Under the pieces are notes generated by a model. That model had not been told where the DNA came from. It saw only the letters and a program-made list of their open reading frames with translations, and did not search any database. Below, in pieces: positions 24,781 through 32,646 of a DNA stretch of 33,355 bases (positions are counted from its first letter, which is position 1; every line of letters begins with the position of its first letter). This DNA comes from Bacillota bacterium. Its GTDB lineage: Bacteria; Bacillota; Clostridia; Lachnospirales; Lachnospiraceae. Location of the stretch: assembly GCA_023393095.1 (NCBI GenBank), contig JAEWMT010000037.1:1-33355 (forward strand), written 5' to 3'. Made by a program: the position numbers and the translations under genes.

Positions 24781-24818
24781 TTGAATACTCTTTAAAAATA
24801 TTAAATTATGGTAACATT
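24781..24818 (+). repeat. Upstream motif copy A
   Basis: TTGAATACTC, an A-rich spacer, then AAATTATGGTAACATT, almost the same as copy B at 26392-26431 ahead of the ROK gene. Its TTGAATACTCTT part also forms an inverted repeat with AAGAGTATT about 10 nt upstream. It is a probable shared promoter or operator. The rest of the 24453-24991 gap is AT-rich, with a TATAAT near 24881 and the palindrome at 24532, and no gene. Confidence 0.45.
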
Positions 24819-24991
24819 ATATATATTAAAATGTTTCCTGAGTTTTGCAGTTGAAATGATACCTGGATTCTTTATAAATGTATAATATGGTATCTATACT
24901 CTTGACAATCTATTACCCTATAAGTATGATTTATTTGACAAGTTTTAGCAATATTTGCAAACTACTGATATATCATATGGAGGGGAAACAA

Positions 24992-26125
24992 ATGAAGAAA
25001 TTTTGGTCACTATTAATTACGATAGAATTAGTACTATCAATGTTTATGAGTAACACCGCCTACGCTGCAGCTTTGACTTCGAGGGAAAAAGCTATTGGGA
25101 AAGCTTATATTAAATCAATAGAGACACAAAAAGTAAGTTATCTTAATAAGTACAAATACCCCGGCTCAGATTTAAACATGGATAATACACTTACAGATCA
25201 AGGTGAAAGTGTAAAGATTTTTTCACCTAAATATAGTAAAGTATACGATACTAAAGTGAAAATGAATTCTATTCTAATAAAATGTAGCTTAGTAATTAGT
25301 GATGGAGAATCTTTAGCTATTGCTAAGGGGACTATAGGTATTAATCTTAAGAAGAAAGGTAGTACTGTTTACGCTTTTTCTGAAAATACTACTAAGGTTG
25401 AGCTGACAGTGATCCCTCTGAATGAATTATCAGATCGTCAATATTTAGATATTGAAAAATATTTAATTGGCAAATATGGTAAGGATGCAGCTAATGCAAT
25501 GTTAGATTTTTATGAAACTACAATAGATCATGCGTATGTAATTGACGACTCAGATGACTCTAATGCTTCAAATAACTCTAGCTCATTAGCACCAATTGAT
25601 CGTCCGGTTGCATTAGGAGATACCTGTACTTATACAACATCCTATAATTTTTTAGGAGATACGATAAGTGGTACATTCTCATTTACAGTTAATAAAGTAG
25701 AGGATATATCGTTTGATAATTCTTTCGTTGGAATAGAAAGTTTAAATTTTATCAAACCAAAAGATGTAGCTATCGCTTTTAAAATGTTGACTGTAACCTG
25801 GGAAGTGAAAAATGCTAAATTAAAGCGAGGCTCCGGAGACGGGAATATATTTAAATGCTTAATTGAACCTAATTTCTTAGGAGCAGAAGGTCCGAATGGA
25901 TTATCTGTAATAGGTGTATCTGATGAAGGTTTTACTGATTGTCTGGATACAAAGATAGAGGATGAAGTTGGTTTTGATCTGTTGAAGGAGGGTGAGAAAT
26001 TAAGTTATAAAGTTACCGGAAAGATATTATTGCCTATTATGAAGGACTCTGACAATTACCTCGTATTAGAAGAAGATGCATATTCCGTTGACGATGCATC
26101 AAAATTATACTTTAAGTTGAATTAA
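24992..26125 (+). CDS. Secreted protein of unknown function
   Basis: A 377-residue protein with a clear signal peptide: MKKFWSLLITIELVLSMFMS then NTAYA, cleavage expected after AYA near residue 25. The ATG at 24992 is preceded by GGAGGGG; upstream in-frame codons lack a ribosome site. The mature protein has an N-terminal alpha/beta part (about 26-170), a Ser/Asn/Asp-rich linker (DDSDDSNASNNSSS), and a second beta-rich part (about 190-377) that begins LGDTCTYTTSYNFLGDTISG. No catalytic motif, sortase signal or cell-wall-binding repeat is visible. I do not recognise the family. It lies between xylB and a ROK regulator and shares an upstream motif with the latter, which hints at co-regulation. 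Confidence 0.8.
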   Translation: MKKFWSLLITIELVLSMFMSNTAYAAALTSREKAIGKAYIKSIETQKVSYLNKYKYPGSDLNMDNTLTDQGESVKIFSPKYSKVYDTKVKMNSILIKCSLVISDGESLAIAKGTIGINLKKKGSTVYAFSENTTKVELTVIPLNELSDRQYLDIEKYLIGKYGKDAANAMLDFYETTIDHAYVIDDSDDSNASNNSSSLAPIDRPVALGDTCTYTTSYNFLGDTISGTFSFTVNKVEDISFDNSFVGIESLNFIKPKDVAIAFKMLTVTWEVKNAKLKRGSGDGNIFKCLIEPNFLGAEGPNGLSVIGVSDEGFTDCLDTKIEDEVGFDLLKEGEKLSYKVTGKILLPIMKDSDNYLVLEEDAYSVDDASKLYFKLN

Positions 26126-26391
26126 TTAAATAATTTATTACATATAAAATCATTCCATTAACAAATGAAGATGCAAATAATAGATAAAATTGAGCAAAAT
26201 AAATATAAAATAGGTGCCTTTTATTTTGAAATGAAATATGAAGAAGTAATGAAATTAGGCGACCTATATAATACCATGATAAAAACACTGAAAATACAGT
26301 AATATAAGATGATAAAAATACAAGTAATTAATAAGAATGGATTTGGAAGGATTTCAAATTTTATCTAAACATGATAATGATTAAAAATGAG
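26126..26391. other. AT-rich intergenic stretch, possible short frame
   Basis: No convincing gene. A 45-codon frame from ATG 26165 to 26302 reads plausibly (IGAFYFEMKYEEVMKLGDLY) but has no ribosome site and may be a remnant. No strong terminator for the secreted-protein gene was found. Confidence 0.35.
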
Positions 26392-26431
26392 TTGAATACT
26401 CTTTTAAAAAAATTCAAATTATGGTAATATT
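26392..26431 (+). repeat. Upstream motif copy B
   Basis: TTGAATACTC, an A-rich spacer, then CAAATTATGGTAATATT, 30 nt ahead of the ROK gene start at 26463. The spacer is 2 nt longer than in copy A at 24781-24818, but both ends are conserved. Confidence 0.45.
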
Positions 26432-26462
26432 GATTTATTAAATTGTATGAAAGGTAAACGTA

Positions 26463-27623
26463 ATGATAACAGGCAGTAAAGAATTAATCAGAGATATCAA
26501 TACGAAGTTAGTTTTAGAAACCATTGTCAATCATATATCCATATCCAGAGCTTCCATCGCAAAGCATCTAGGCTTGACAAAAGCTACTATATCCGCCATC
26601 GTACAGGAATTAATTAACAAAAAACTCGTAATCGAAATCGGAAGCGATGATACCAGTCTGGGAAGAAAGCCAATACTCCTCAGCCTCAACAAGAAAGCAG
26701 GTTATGTAATCTGTATAGATATCGGAGTGGATACCATCTCAGCCCTTGCATCCGATCTAATCGGGGAAGACTGCAGTCTCAAACAGATAAAAACTCCGAC
26801 AAATGCTTCCAATATCATTAATATACTCATACAATTTATTGAATCCATGAAGCTTCCTAAGGGAACCCCCTACGGCTTAGTTGGAATTACTCTCGGAATT
26901 CACGGAGTAATTGCTAATAACGAGGTTTCCTTTACACCTTATTATAATCTTACCGGTATTAATCTTGCCAAAGACTTGGAACAACATTTTAACGCTCCGG
27001 TTATTCTTGAGAACGAAGCCAATCTATCAGTAATCGGTGAAAAAACCTTCCAATATGACTATGAAAATATCGCAAATGTAAGTGTTCATTCTGGTATCGG
27101 TCTAGGTATTATCATTAATGACAAGCTGTATACCGGTTATAACGGAAGAGCCGGTGAGTTCGGACATACCATTATTGAAATTAACGGAAGACAATGCCCC
27201 TGTGGTAACCAGGGTTGCTTGGAGCAATATGTATCTGAACGGACCCTGCTGATGGAGTTCTCTAAGCTTAAAGGACTTGAGAGTGTAAGCTTTGATCAAT
27301 TTAAAGATGCATATGATGCCAAAGATCCTGATGCACTAAAAATCATGGAGGATTTTATTAAATATATGTCGGTTGGCGTAAATAATATTTTAAACGCATA
27401 CAACCCTGATATTGTTATTATCAATAGTACCTTTACAATCTTCTTTCCACAGATAACGAAGCAGATCGAAGCTGCATTAAATAGCAAAATGAACAGTTAT
27501 GTTCAAATTGTACCTTCCGTTCTTCAGGATACCTCGATACTGCTTGGCGGAATTTGTGTGGCAATCAAAGGATTCCTTGGCGTTAATCAGTTAAAGCTAA
27601 AGCATATTAATCTTAGAGCATAA
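26463..27623 (+). CDS. ROK-family transcriptional repressor, XylR-like
   Basis: A 386-residue regulator with an N-terminal MarR-like helix-turn-helix (about 20-60: RASIAKHLGLTKATISAIVQEL) and a C-terminal ROK sugar-kinase fold. The ROK zinc motif GHTIIEINGRQCPCGNQGC (around 236-254) is complete, with one His and three Cys ligands. The N-terminal DNA-binding domain marks it as a repressor of the XylR/NagC type and not a kinase. Position near xylB suggests xylose or xyloside control, but another sugar or self-control is possible. GAAAGG precedes ATG 26463, and a strong terminator follows the stop. Copy B of the shared upstream motif lies in its promoter region. Confidence 0.92.
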   Translation: MITGSKELIRDINTKLVLETIVNHISISRASIAKHLGLTKATISAIVQELINKKLVIEIGSDDTSLGRKPILLSLNKKAGYVICIDIGVDTISALASDLIGEDCSLKQIKTPTNASNIINILIQFIESMKLPKGTPYGLVGITLGIHGVIANNEVSFTPYYNLTGINLAKDLEQHFNAPVILENEANLSVIGEKTFQYDYENIANVSVHSGIGLGIIINDKLYTGYNGRAGEFGHTIIEINGRQCPCGNQGCLEQYVSERTLLMEFSKLKGLESVSFDQFKDAYDAKDPDALKIMEDFIKYMSVGVNNILNAYNPDIVIINSTFTIFFPQITKQIEAALNSKMNSYVQIVPSVLQDTSILLGGICVAIKGFLGVNQLKLKHINLRA

Positions 27624-27624
27624 A

Positions 27625-27675
27625 AAACATTTGAAATGCATTTCATATATCGAAATGTATTTCAAATGTTTTTAT
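27625..27675 (+). terminator. Strong terminator of the ROK gene
   Basis: ACATTTGAAATGCATTTC and GAAATGTATTTCAAATGT form an 18-bp stem with one wobble pair and a short loop, ending in TTTTTATATT, directly after the stop codon. Confidence 0.85.
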
Positions 27676-27810
27676 ATTATAAGGCTAAAACATCACAGTT
27701 TAAGTAGTGCGTAGAGTCTCGTAAAAAGTATGCGAGCTCAAGGGCATATCATTTTAGGCATATATAATTTAAGGAACTCCGATACTCTCCCCATACACAG
27801 GTTATTTTGC

Positions 27811-27845
27811 AAAAGCCTTATGAAGAAATGTTCAGATCGGCTTTT
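27811..27845 (-). terminator. Possible terminator of the SASP gene
   Basis: AAAAGCC/GGCTTTT arms (27811-27817 and 27839-27845) form a 7-bp stem that overlaps the end of the SASP frame. The T tract is part of the arm only, so efficiency is doubtful. Confidence 0.35.
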
Positions 27846-28062
27846 CAATTTCATCCTGCTGTCCTTCCTGTTTCCTTTTTATTTCTCTTTTTCGCCTTGT
27901 TATAATCCCACCAATTCGGCCGGATTCCTTTGCGGTTAGAGACTTCCACCCTGTAGCCATCACCTTATCAAGATAACCTAGTTCTTCGGCTATTTCATAC
28001 TTCATAGCTTCTTCCGGTTTTATATTATTCAAATCAATTTGCTGCTCCTTTTTCTTACCCAT
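27832..28062 (-). CDS. Alpha/beta-type small acid-soluble spore protein
   Basis: A 76-residue DNA-binding spore protein. The core EEAMKYEIAEELGYLDKV, then GWKSLTAKESGRIGGIITRR, matches the alpha/beta SASP pattern: the first helix with the germination-protease site (YEIA, cut after Glu), then the turn and the G-x-I-G-G-x-[IV]-x-R-R second helix that sits in the DNA minor groove. Basic and acidic ends are longer than in classical B. subtilis SspA/B, as in SspF-like clostridial members. It coats and protects spore DNA and is degraded on germination, so the host makes endospores. The start ATG at 28062 follows AAGGGTG. A TGAATA box upstream suits the forespore sigma factor SigG. Confidence 0.85.
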   Translation of the reverse strand: MGKKKEQQIDLNNIKPEEAMKYEIAEELGYLDKVMATGWKSLTAKESGRIGGIITRRKREIKRKQEGQQDEIEKPI

Positions 28063-28093
28063 GAGACTTCACCCTTCTGATATCTGTTATCAT

Positions 28094-28123
28094 CATAATA
28101 ATTAATTATTCGATCTATATTCA
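28094..28123 (-). promoter_or_regulatory. Possible SigG-type promoter of the SASP gene
   Basis: TGAATA (28123-28118) matches the -35 of forespore SigG promoters; 17 nt later TATTATG (28100-28094) is a partial match to the CATACTA-like -10. It lies in the 83-nt gap after addA. Confidence 0.4.
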
Positions 28124-28145
28124 CATCAAAGAGTGTTCCCAGGTT

Positions 28146-31100
28146 CTAGTCATCTATTCTTATTTCTTTACCCAACGGCAAAGAATAAATGATCATTTCC
28201 TTTACTTTTTTACCCATTATCTGCTCTAGGGCTTTACGATAATATTCCAACTGTACTTTATAACGATTGACTAATTGTTGCCCGTTCGTTACTAGGTCAG
28301 ACTTGTAATCGAGTAGAACCAGTTCGCCATCCTCCTCAAAAAATACATCAATGATACCCTGAATTAAGATAAGTTCATCGCTGTCCGAATCCGGAACAAC
28401 CTCGGATGCTTTAATACCCATGACAAACTGCTTCTCTTTAAAAAGCTTACCGTAGAGCTCAGCCTGTCTCATACGTCCTGCAATGTCACTGGATACAAAC
28501 ATCTGGATATAATCCAGCTTAAGCATCTTAATATCCGTATCCTTTAAACGATTTTCTTCCATCAGACGATTCAGCTCTGACAACAAATCCTCCTGATCTT
28601 TTATTCTTCTTAAGTCAATCTGTTCCAGCACCTTATGATACAAGGTTCCCCGATCCGTACCTGTGATCGCAGTTTCCGTATTGCGGATAAAATCAGGTAT
28701 TGTAGCATTGATCTTGGTTTCCGCATTCTGATACAGATTAACACTTAGCTCTTCATCCACATGCTGTCCAAGCTTCTTTAATTCAGATACCGTCATTTTA
28801 ACCTTTAAACCTTCCACTTTATTATAAGGGTAGTTAAAATTTAATCTATTCTCTATTGCATCCTTCAATTCCTGATTATAAACGGTACCGGTACTGATCT
28901 TACGTAATTCCTCCTCATCCTTATGTAGGAAAATCTGCTTTGTTATCTCCTGCTTCAACAGCTCGTTTTTGGATATTACGGTGATGGACATACCATCCCG
29001 ATGAAACTCTAGTCCATTATTCGTAACCTGCGGGTACCATCCGATTTTATTTACCGTAGCTGGTAATACCCAGTCCAGATAACTCTTCGCTGATAGGATT
29101 TCAAAAAAGGATAAACTCTTTTTCTTTATCTCCTCCTCAGATTTTAAATACCCGGTTAAGATCAGCTTCTCTTTCGCTCTTGTCATAGCTACATATAATA
29201 CACGAAGCTCCTCACCCATATTTTCTATCTGTACCTTTTTCTGAATTACTTTTTTTATTAAGGTAGGTATCTTCGTTCTTAATTTACTGTCGATATATTC
29301 CGGTCCGACTCCCAATTCATTATGTAGTACAATACTACTTCTGACATCCTGTGTATTAAATTGCTTATGTATACCCGCGACAAAGACAATGGGAAATTCC
29401 AAACCTTTGCTTTTATGTATACTCATTATCCGTACTGTGTTGTCCTGTTCTCCTGAAGTAGATGCTTCTCCAAAATCGACCTCATATTTATGAAGTTTTT
29501 CCATATACCGAATGAAATGAAACAATCCGCTATAGCTTCCTTTTTCAAACCTGACTGCCTGCGATACCAGCATATCCATATTTGCTTTTCTGCGGTCACC
29601 GCCAGGCATTGCACATACATAGTAATAGTAACCCGTCTCATAAAGAACAGTCTGGAGCAGCTCATGAATCGGTTTATGGTTTATCAATGTACGAAAGCTT
29701 TCTAGGGTGTTCATAAACTTAATAACCTTCGCCTTTAATGTCTCATCCTTTCCTTCATCCATATAGGAATACAGCGCTGTATACATGCTACAATTACGGG
29801 CACAGGCTCTTATCATGGCAAGCTCTGTTGATGATAAGCCTACAATCGGAGAATACAACACCCCGGTCAACGGGATATCCTGCCTTGGATTATCAATAAT
29901 CCGTAACATATTAAGTATGGTCATAATCTCAATTGTCTGAAAATACCCAGTTCCGGTATCAGCATAAGCTGAAATGCCTTCCTGCATAAGAGAATTCACA
30001 AATACTTCGGACCACCCCGACATACTTCGAAGTAATATAACAATATCCCGGTAAGTTGCAGTACGATGACTTTTCGTTTTCCTGTCAAATACTAACATGC
30101 CAGTCATCGGATCAGTTAATTCCCTGATTTTACGTGCAATCATTCTTGCTTCAATTTCCTTTTTGGTATAGACTGCTTCCTCAGGGTCCTCCGGTAATTC
30201 ATCCTTAGTTTTATCTTTATCTTTAGCCTTATCTTCCGCTTTATCTATAACTTTTTCTACATTCCCTGCATCTTCTGTATTTTTAGATTTCTCAGTTTCT
30301 TCGGCTTCCTCCGTAACCAGAAGAAGCTCAATCTCAGAAGCAATTCGCCCTTCTACATCCTGCCCAATATTTGATGCCTTTAATATGTCCTCATTTCGTT
30401 CATTACTATGATATTTGATATCCTCTTGAATGGTTTCTTCAAATAATCCTCCGTATTTTAATGAAGCCGCTTCATCATAGATGATGCCGCCAATTGATTT
30501 TTGCATAATCTGTTCAAAAATTTTATTCACATAATCCAGCACAATAAACCGGCTTCTGAAATTTCGGTCAAGATCAATTCTCTGATAAAGATTCTTCTGT
30601 CCATTCTTTGTCATGTCTTCACAGGAATAGGTTTCATATTTTTGCATGAAAATTTCAGGCATGGCAAGTCTGAACTTATAAATGCTCTGTTTCACATCAC
30701 CCACCATAAAACGATTCGGACTTCCCATAGCTTCTCGTGAAATGCTTTTTAAAATAGTCTCCTGAACCATATTACTGTCCTGATATTCATCAATCAGAAT
30801 TTCATCATATAATTCACTGAGTTCTCGTGCCGCAGGGGTTGGAACCACTCTCATATCATAATAAGCCTGCTCGTCCAAACCATCAGAATTCTCGGATTCT
30901 TCTAACTTCTCTGTTTCTATTGTGCTCTCTGATCTATTATTATTCTCTATTTCTTTATTATTCTCTGTTTCATTATTACTCTCTGTTTCTTTATCTATTT
31001 CAATATTATACTCTGTTTCTTTTGTCTTCTCACTACCCACCAGAATTCTCAGCGCAAAATGCTCTAAGTCATTAAAGTCAATCAGATTCTTCTCTTCCTT

Positions 31101-32150
31101 TTTCTTTGCAAAATCCTCCATGAATTCCACCGTAAGGTCAAAAAGAACCTGCATAATTCCACCGACATCCTGTAAATCCTTTAACATCTCCTCTGGTGAT
31201 TGAAAGAAGAACTGACCAGCAATATCCTTAATTCCCTTCTTTACATCCTCACGAAGCCCCTTAACTTTGTCCTTTTTCCATTCTTGAACTCCCTCCTGCT
31301 TCTTACTAGACAACCGTTCAAAGGAAATACCGGAAAAGCAATTTACATATTCCTCGTAGGATTTAGCCTTCTTCAATGTCTGTAACAGACTACGGTCAGA
31401 AGTAAGCGCTGGAATATAAGCTGCAGGACCATCAGATGCATTACAGATGGCAATTGCATCCTCATTTTTAGAGAGTAAATCACCCATCACCGCTTTGATA
31501 TAATCCAACATCTCTTTCATCCACGTTGTCTGTGCCATCTCTTCGACCGAATTCAAGTCAAACATTCTTCTCTTATCTTCAATCCACTTTTTCGGCCAGG
31601 GTGCACTCATGGAAAAATTATATAGCTGAATAATAAGTTCTTCAATTGGAGCATCGGATTTAGAATAGGAATAACTTTCAATAAAGGCATGAAAATCCTC
31701 TCTTCCCTCCTCATACCAACGTTCCAGAAGTTCTGAAATCACATCTGATTTCATTAAGGTAATCTCCGACTCCTCAGCTATTTTAAAAGAGGGATCAAGA
31801 TCAATCCGGTGAAAATAATTTCGGATCACATAGAGACAAAAGCTGTGTATCGTAGTAATCTGTGCACTTTGCAGTAAAGAGATCTGCTTCTGCAAATGAG
31901 AATTGTCCGGCTGCTCAAAAAGCTTCTTATCAATCGCCTCGCCGATACGTCCACGCATCTCGGCTGCAGCCGCATTCGTAAACGTAACCACCAGTAAATG
32001 ATCGATATCCATAGGATGCTCTCCCTCAGAAATCATAGAAATAATTCGCTCAACCAATACAGCAGTCTTTCCCGAACCTGCTGCCGCCGATACAAGTAAA
32101 TTCTTATTTCTGGTATCAATTACTTTCTGTTGTGCTTTTGTCCAAGCCAT
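28146..32150 (-). CDS. addA: ATP-dependent helicase/nuclease subunit A
   Basis: The 3'-5' helicase and nuclease subunit of AddAB, which processes double-strand DNA ends for RecA loading. The 1334-residue protein has UvrD motifs: the Q-motif start MAWTKAQQKVI, Walker A AAGSGKT (23-29), TFTNAAAAEMRGRI, the DEYQDS motif II around residue 456, and VMSIHKSKGLEFPIVF plus VAMTRAKEKL in the second RecA domain. The C-terminal RecB-type nuclease is complete: GIIDVFFEEDGELVLLDYKS. It is some 90-100 residues longer than usual because of two acidic low-complexity inserts (about residues 373-423 and 613-658). AAGGAG precedes the start. addB lies upstream, with a 340-bp foldback repeat in between. Confidence 0.97.
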   Translation of the reverse strand: MAWTKAQQKVIDTRNKNLLVSAAAGSGKTAVLVERIISMISEGEHPMDIDHLLVVTFTNAAAAEMRGRIGEAIDKKLFEQPDNSHLQKQISLLQSAQITTIHSFCLYVIRNYFHRIDLDPSFKIAEESEITLMKSDVISELLERWYEEGREDFHAFIESYSYSKSDAPIEELIIQLYNFSMSAPWPKKWIEDKRRMFDLNSVEEMAQTTWMKEMLDYIKAVMGDLLSKNEDAIAICNASDGPAAYIPALTSDRSLLQTLKKAKSYEEYVNCFSGISFERLSSKKQEGVQEWKKDKVKGLREDVKKGIKDIAGQFFFQSPEEMLKDLQDVGGIMQVLFDLTVEFMEDFAKKKEEKNLIDFNDLEHFALRILVGSEKTKETEYNIEIDKETESNNETENNKEIENNNRSESTIETEKLEESENSDGLDEQAYYDMRVVPTPAARELSELYDEILIDEYQDSNMVQETILKSISREAMGSPNRFMVGDVKQSIYKFRLAMPEIFMQKYETYSCEDMTKNGQKNLYQRIDLDRNFRSRFIVLDYVNKIFEQIMQKSIGGIIYDEAASLKYGGLFEETIQEDIKYHSNERNEDILKASNIGQDVEGRIASEIELLLVTEEAEETEKSKNTEDAGNVEKVIDKAEDKAKDKDKTKDELPEDPEEAVYTKKEIEARMIARKIRELTDPMTGMLVFDRKTKSHRTATYRDIVILLRSMSGWSEVFVNSLMQEGISAYADTGTGYFQTIEIMTILNMLRIIDNPRQDIPLTGVLYSPIVGLSSTELAMIRACARNCSMYTALYSYMDEGKDETLKAKVIKFMNTLESFRTLINHKPIHELLQTVLYETGYYYYVCAMPGGDRRKANMDMLVSQAVRFEKGSYSGLFHFIRYMEKLHKYEVDFGEASTSGEQDNTVRIMSIHKSKGLEFPIVFVAGIHKQFNTQDVRSSIVLHNELGVGPEYIDSKLRTKIPTLIKKVIQKKVQIENMGEELRVLYVAMTRAKEKLILTGYLKSEEEIKKKSLSFFEILSAKSYLDWVLPATVNKIGWYPQVTNNGLEFHRDGMSITVISKNELLKQEITKQIFLHKDEEELRKISTGTVYNQELKDAIENRLNFNYPYNKVEGLKVKMTVSELKKLGQHVDEELSVNLYQNAETKINATIPDFIRNTETAITGTDRGTLYHKVLEQIDLRRIKDQEDLLSELNRLMEENRLKDTDIKMLKLDYIQMFVSSDIAGRMRQAELYGKLFKEKQFVMGIKASEVVPDSDSDELILIQGIIDVFFEEDGELVLLDYKSDLVTNGQQLVNRYKVQLEYYRKALEQIMGKKVKEMIIYSLPLGKEIRIDD

Positions 32151-32297
32151 ATGCTACTCCTTACTAATATATTACTTAATATTACTTATACCTTACTATA
32201 GTTTCATATAGTTTACTATGATATAGCTTACTACCAAGACTCCTGAATATACATAACGAGAGTTATGCAAAAATTTAATAATATCAACACCTTGGCT

Positions 32298-32636
32298 GAA
32301 ACTTCGTCGCCATAGAACTAGGCATTTGATGGATAATATCAGTTCATAACTAAGATATAAACCGGTGGTTATGATATTGTTATGATGGCGCCTATGCAGG
32401 AGTCGGTAAATTCACTTATTGTTTTCTCATATGGTAAAAAGATGGAAAACGACCTGTCTGACGAGCTTTAGCGAGGAGTTGTCGTTTTTCAACTTTGCCT
32501 TACCATATGAGAAAACAATTAGTGAATTCCGACGAGAAATCGAAGCCAGCATGACAATATCATAACCTACGGTTTTTCTCTACATAAAAATCTGATATTA
32601 TCCATCAAATTCATTTCCCTCTCCCGGCGAAGTTTC
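32298..32636. repeat. Long imperfect foldback (inverted repeat) element
   Basis: The two halves of this 339-bp stretch are near-complements. Matched blocks from outside in: GAAACTTCGTCG (32298) with 32625-32636; 19 of 19 at 32324-32342 with 32592-32610; 17 of 18 at 32367-32384 with 32550-32567; 28 of 29 at 32409-32437 with 32500-32528. The apex (about 32438-32499) has its own AAAACGAC/GTCGTTTT stem. No reading frame is inside. It fills most of the 496-nt addB-addA gap. It looks like a MITE/foldback element, with no target duplication identified. Confidence 0.85.
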
Positions 32637-32646
32637 CTACATTATG

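Noticed and set aside
30827..31203. Two overlapping Ser/Leu/Tyr-rich plus-strand frames that look like membrane proteins.
   Set aside because: They are reverse translations of the acidic repeat in AddA; the repetitive DNA makes all frames open.
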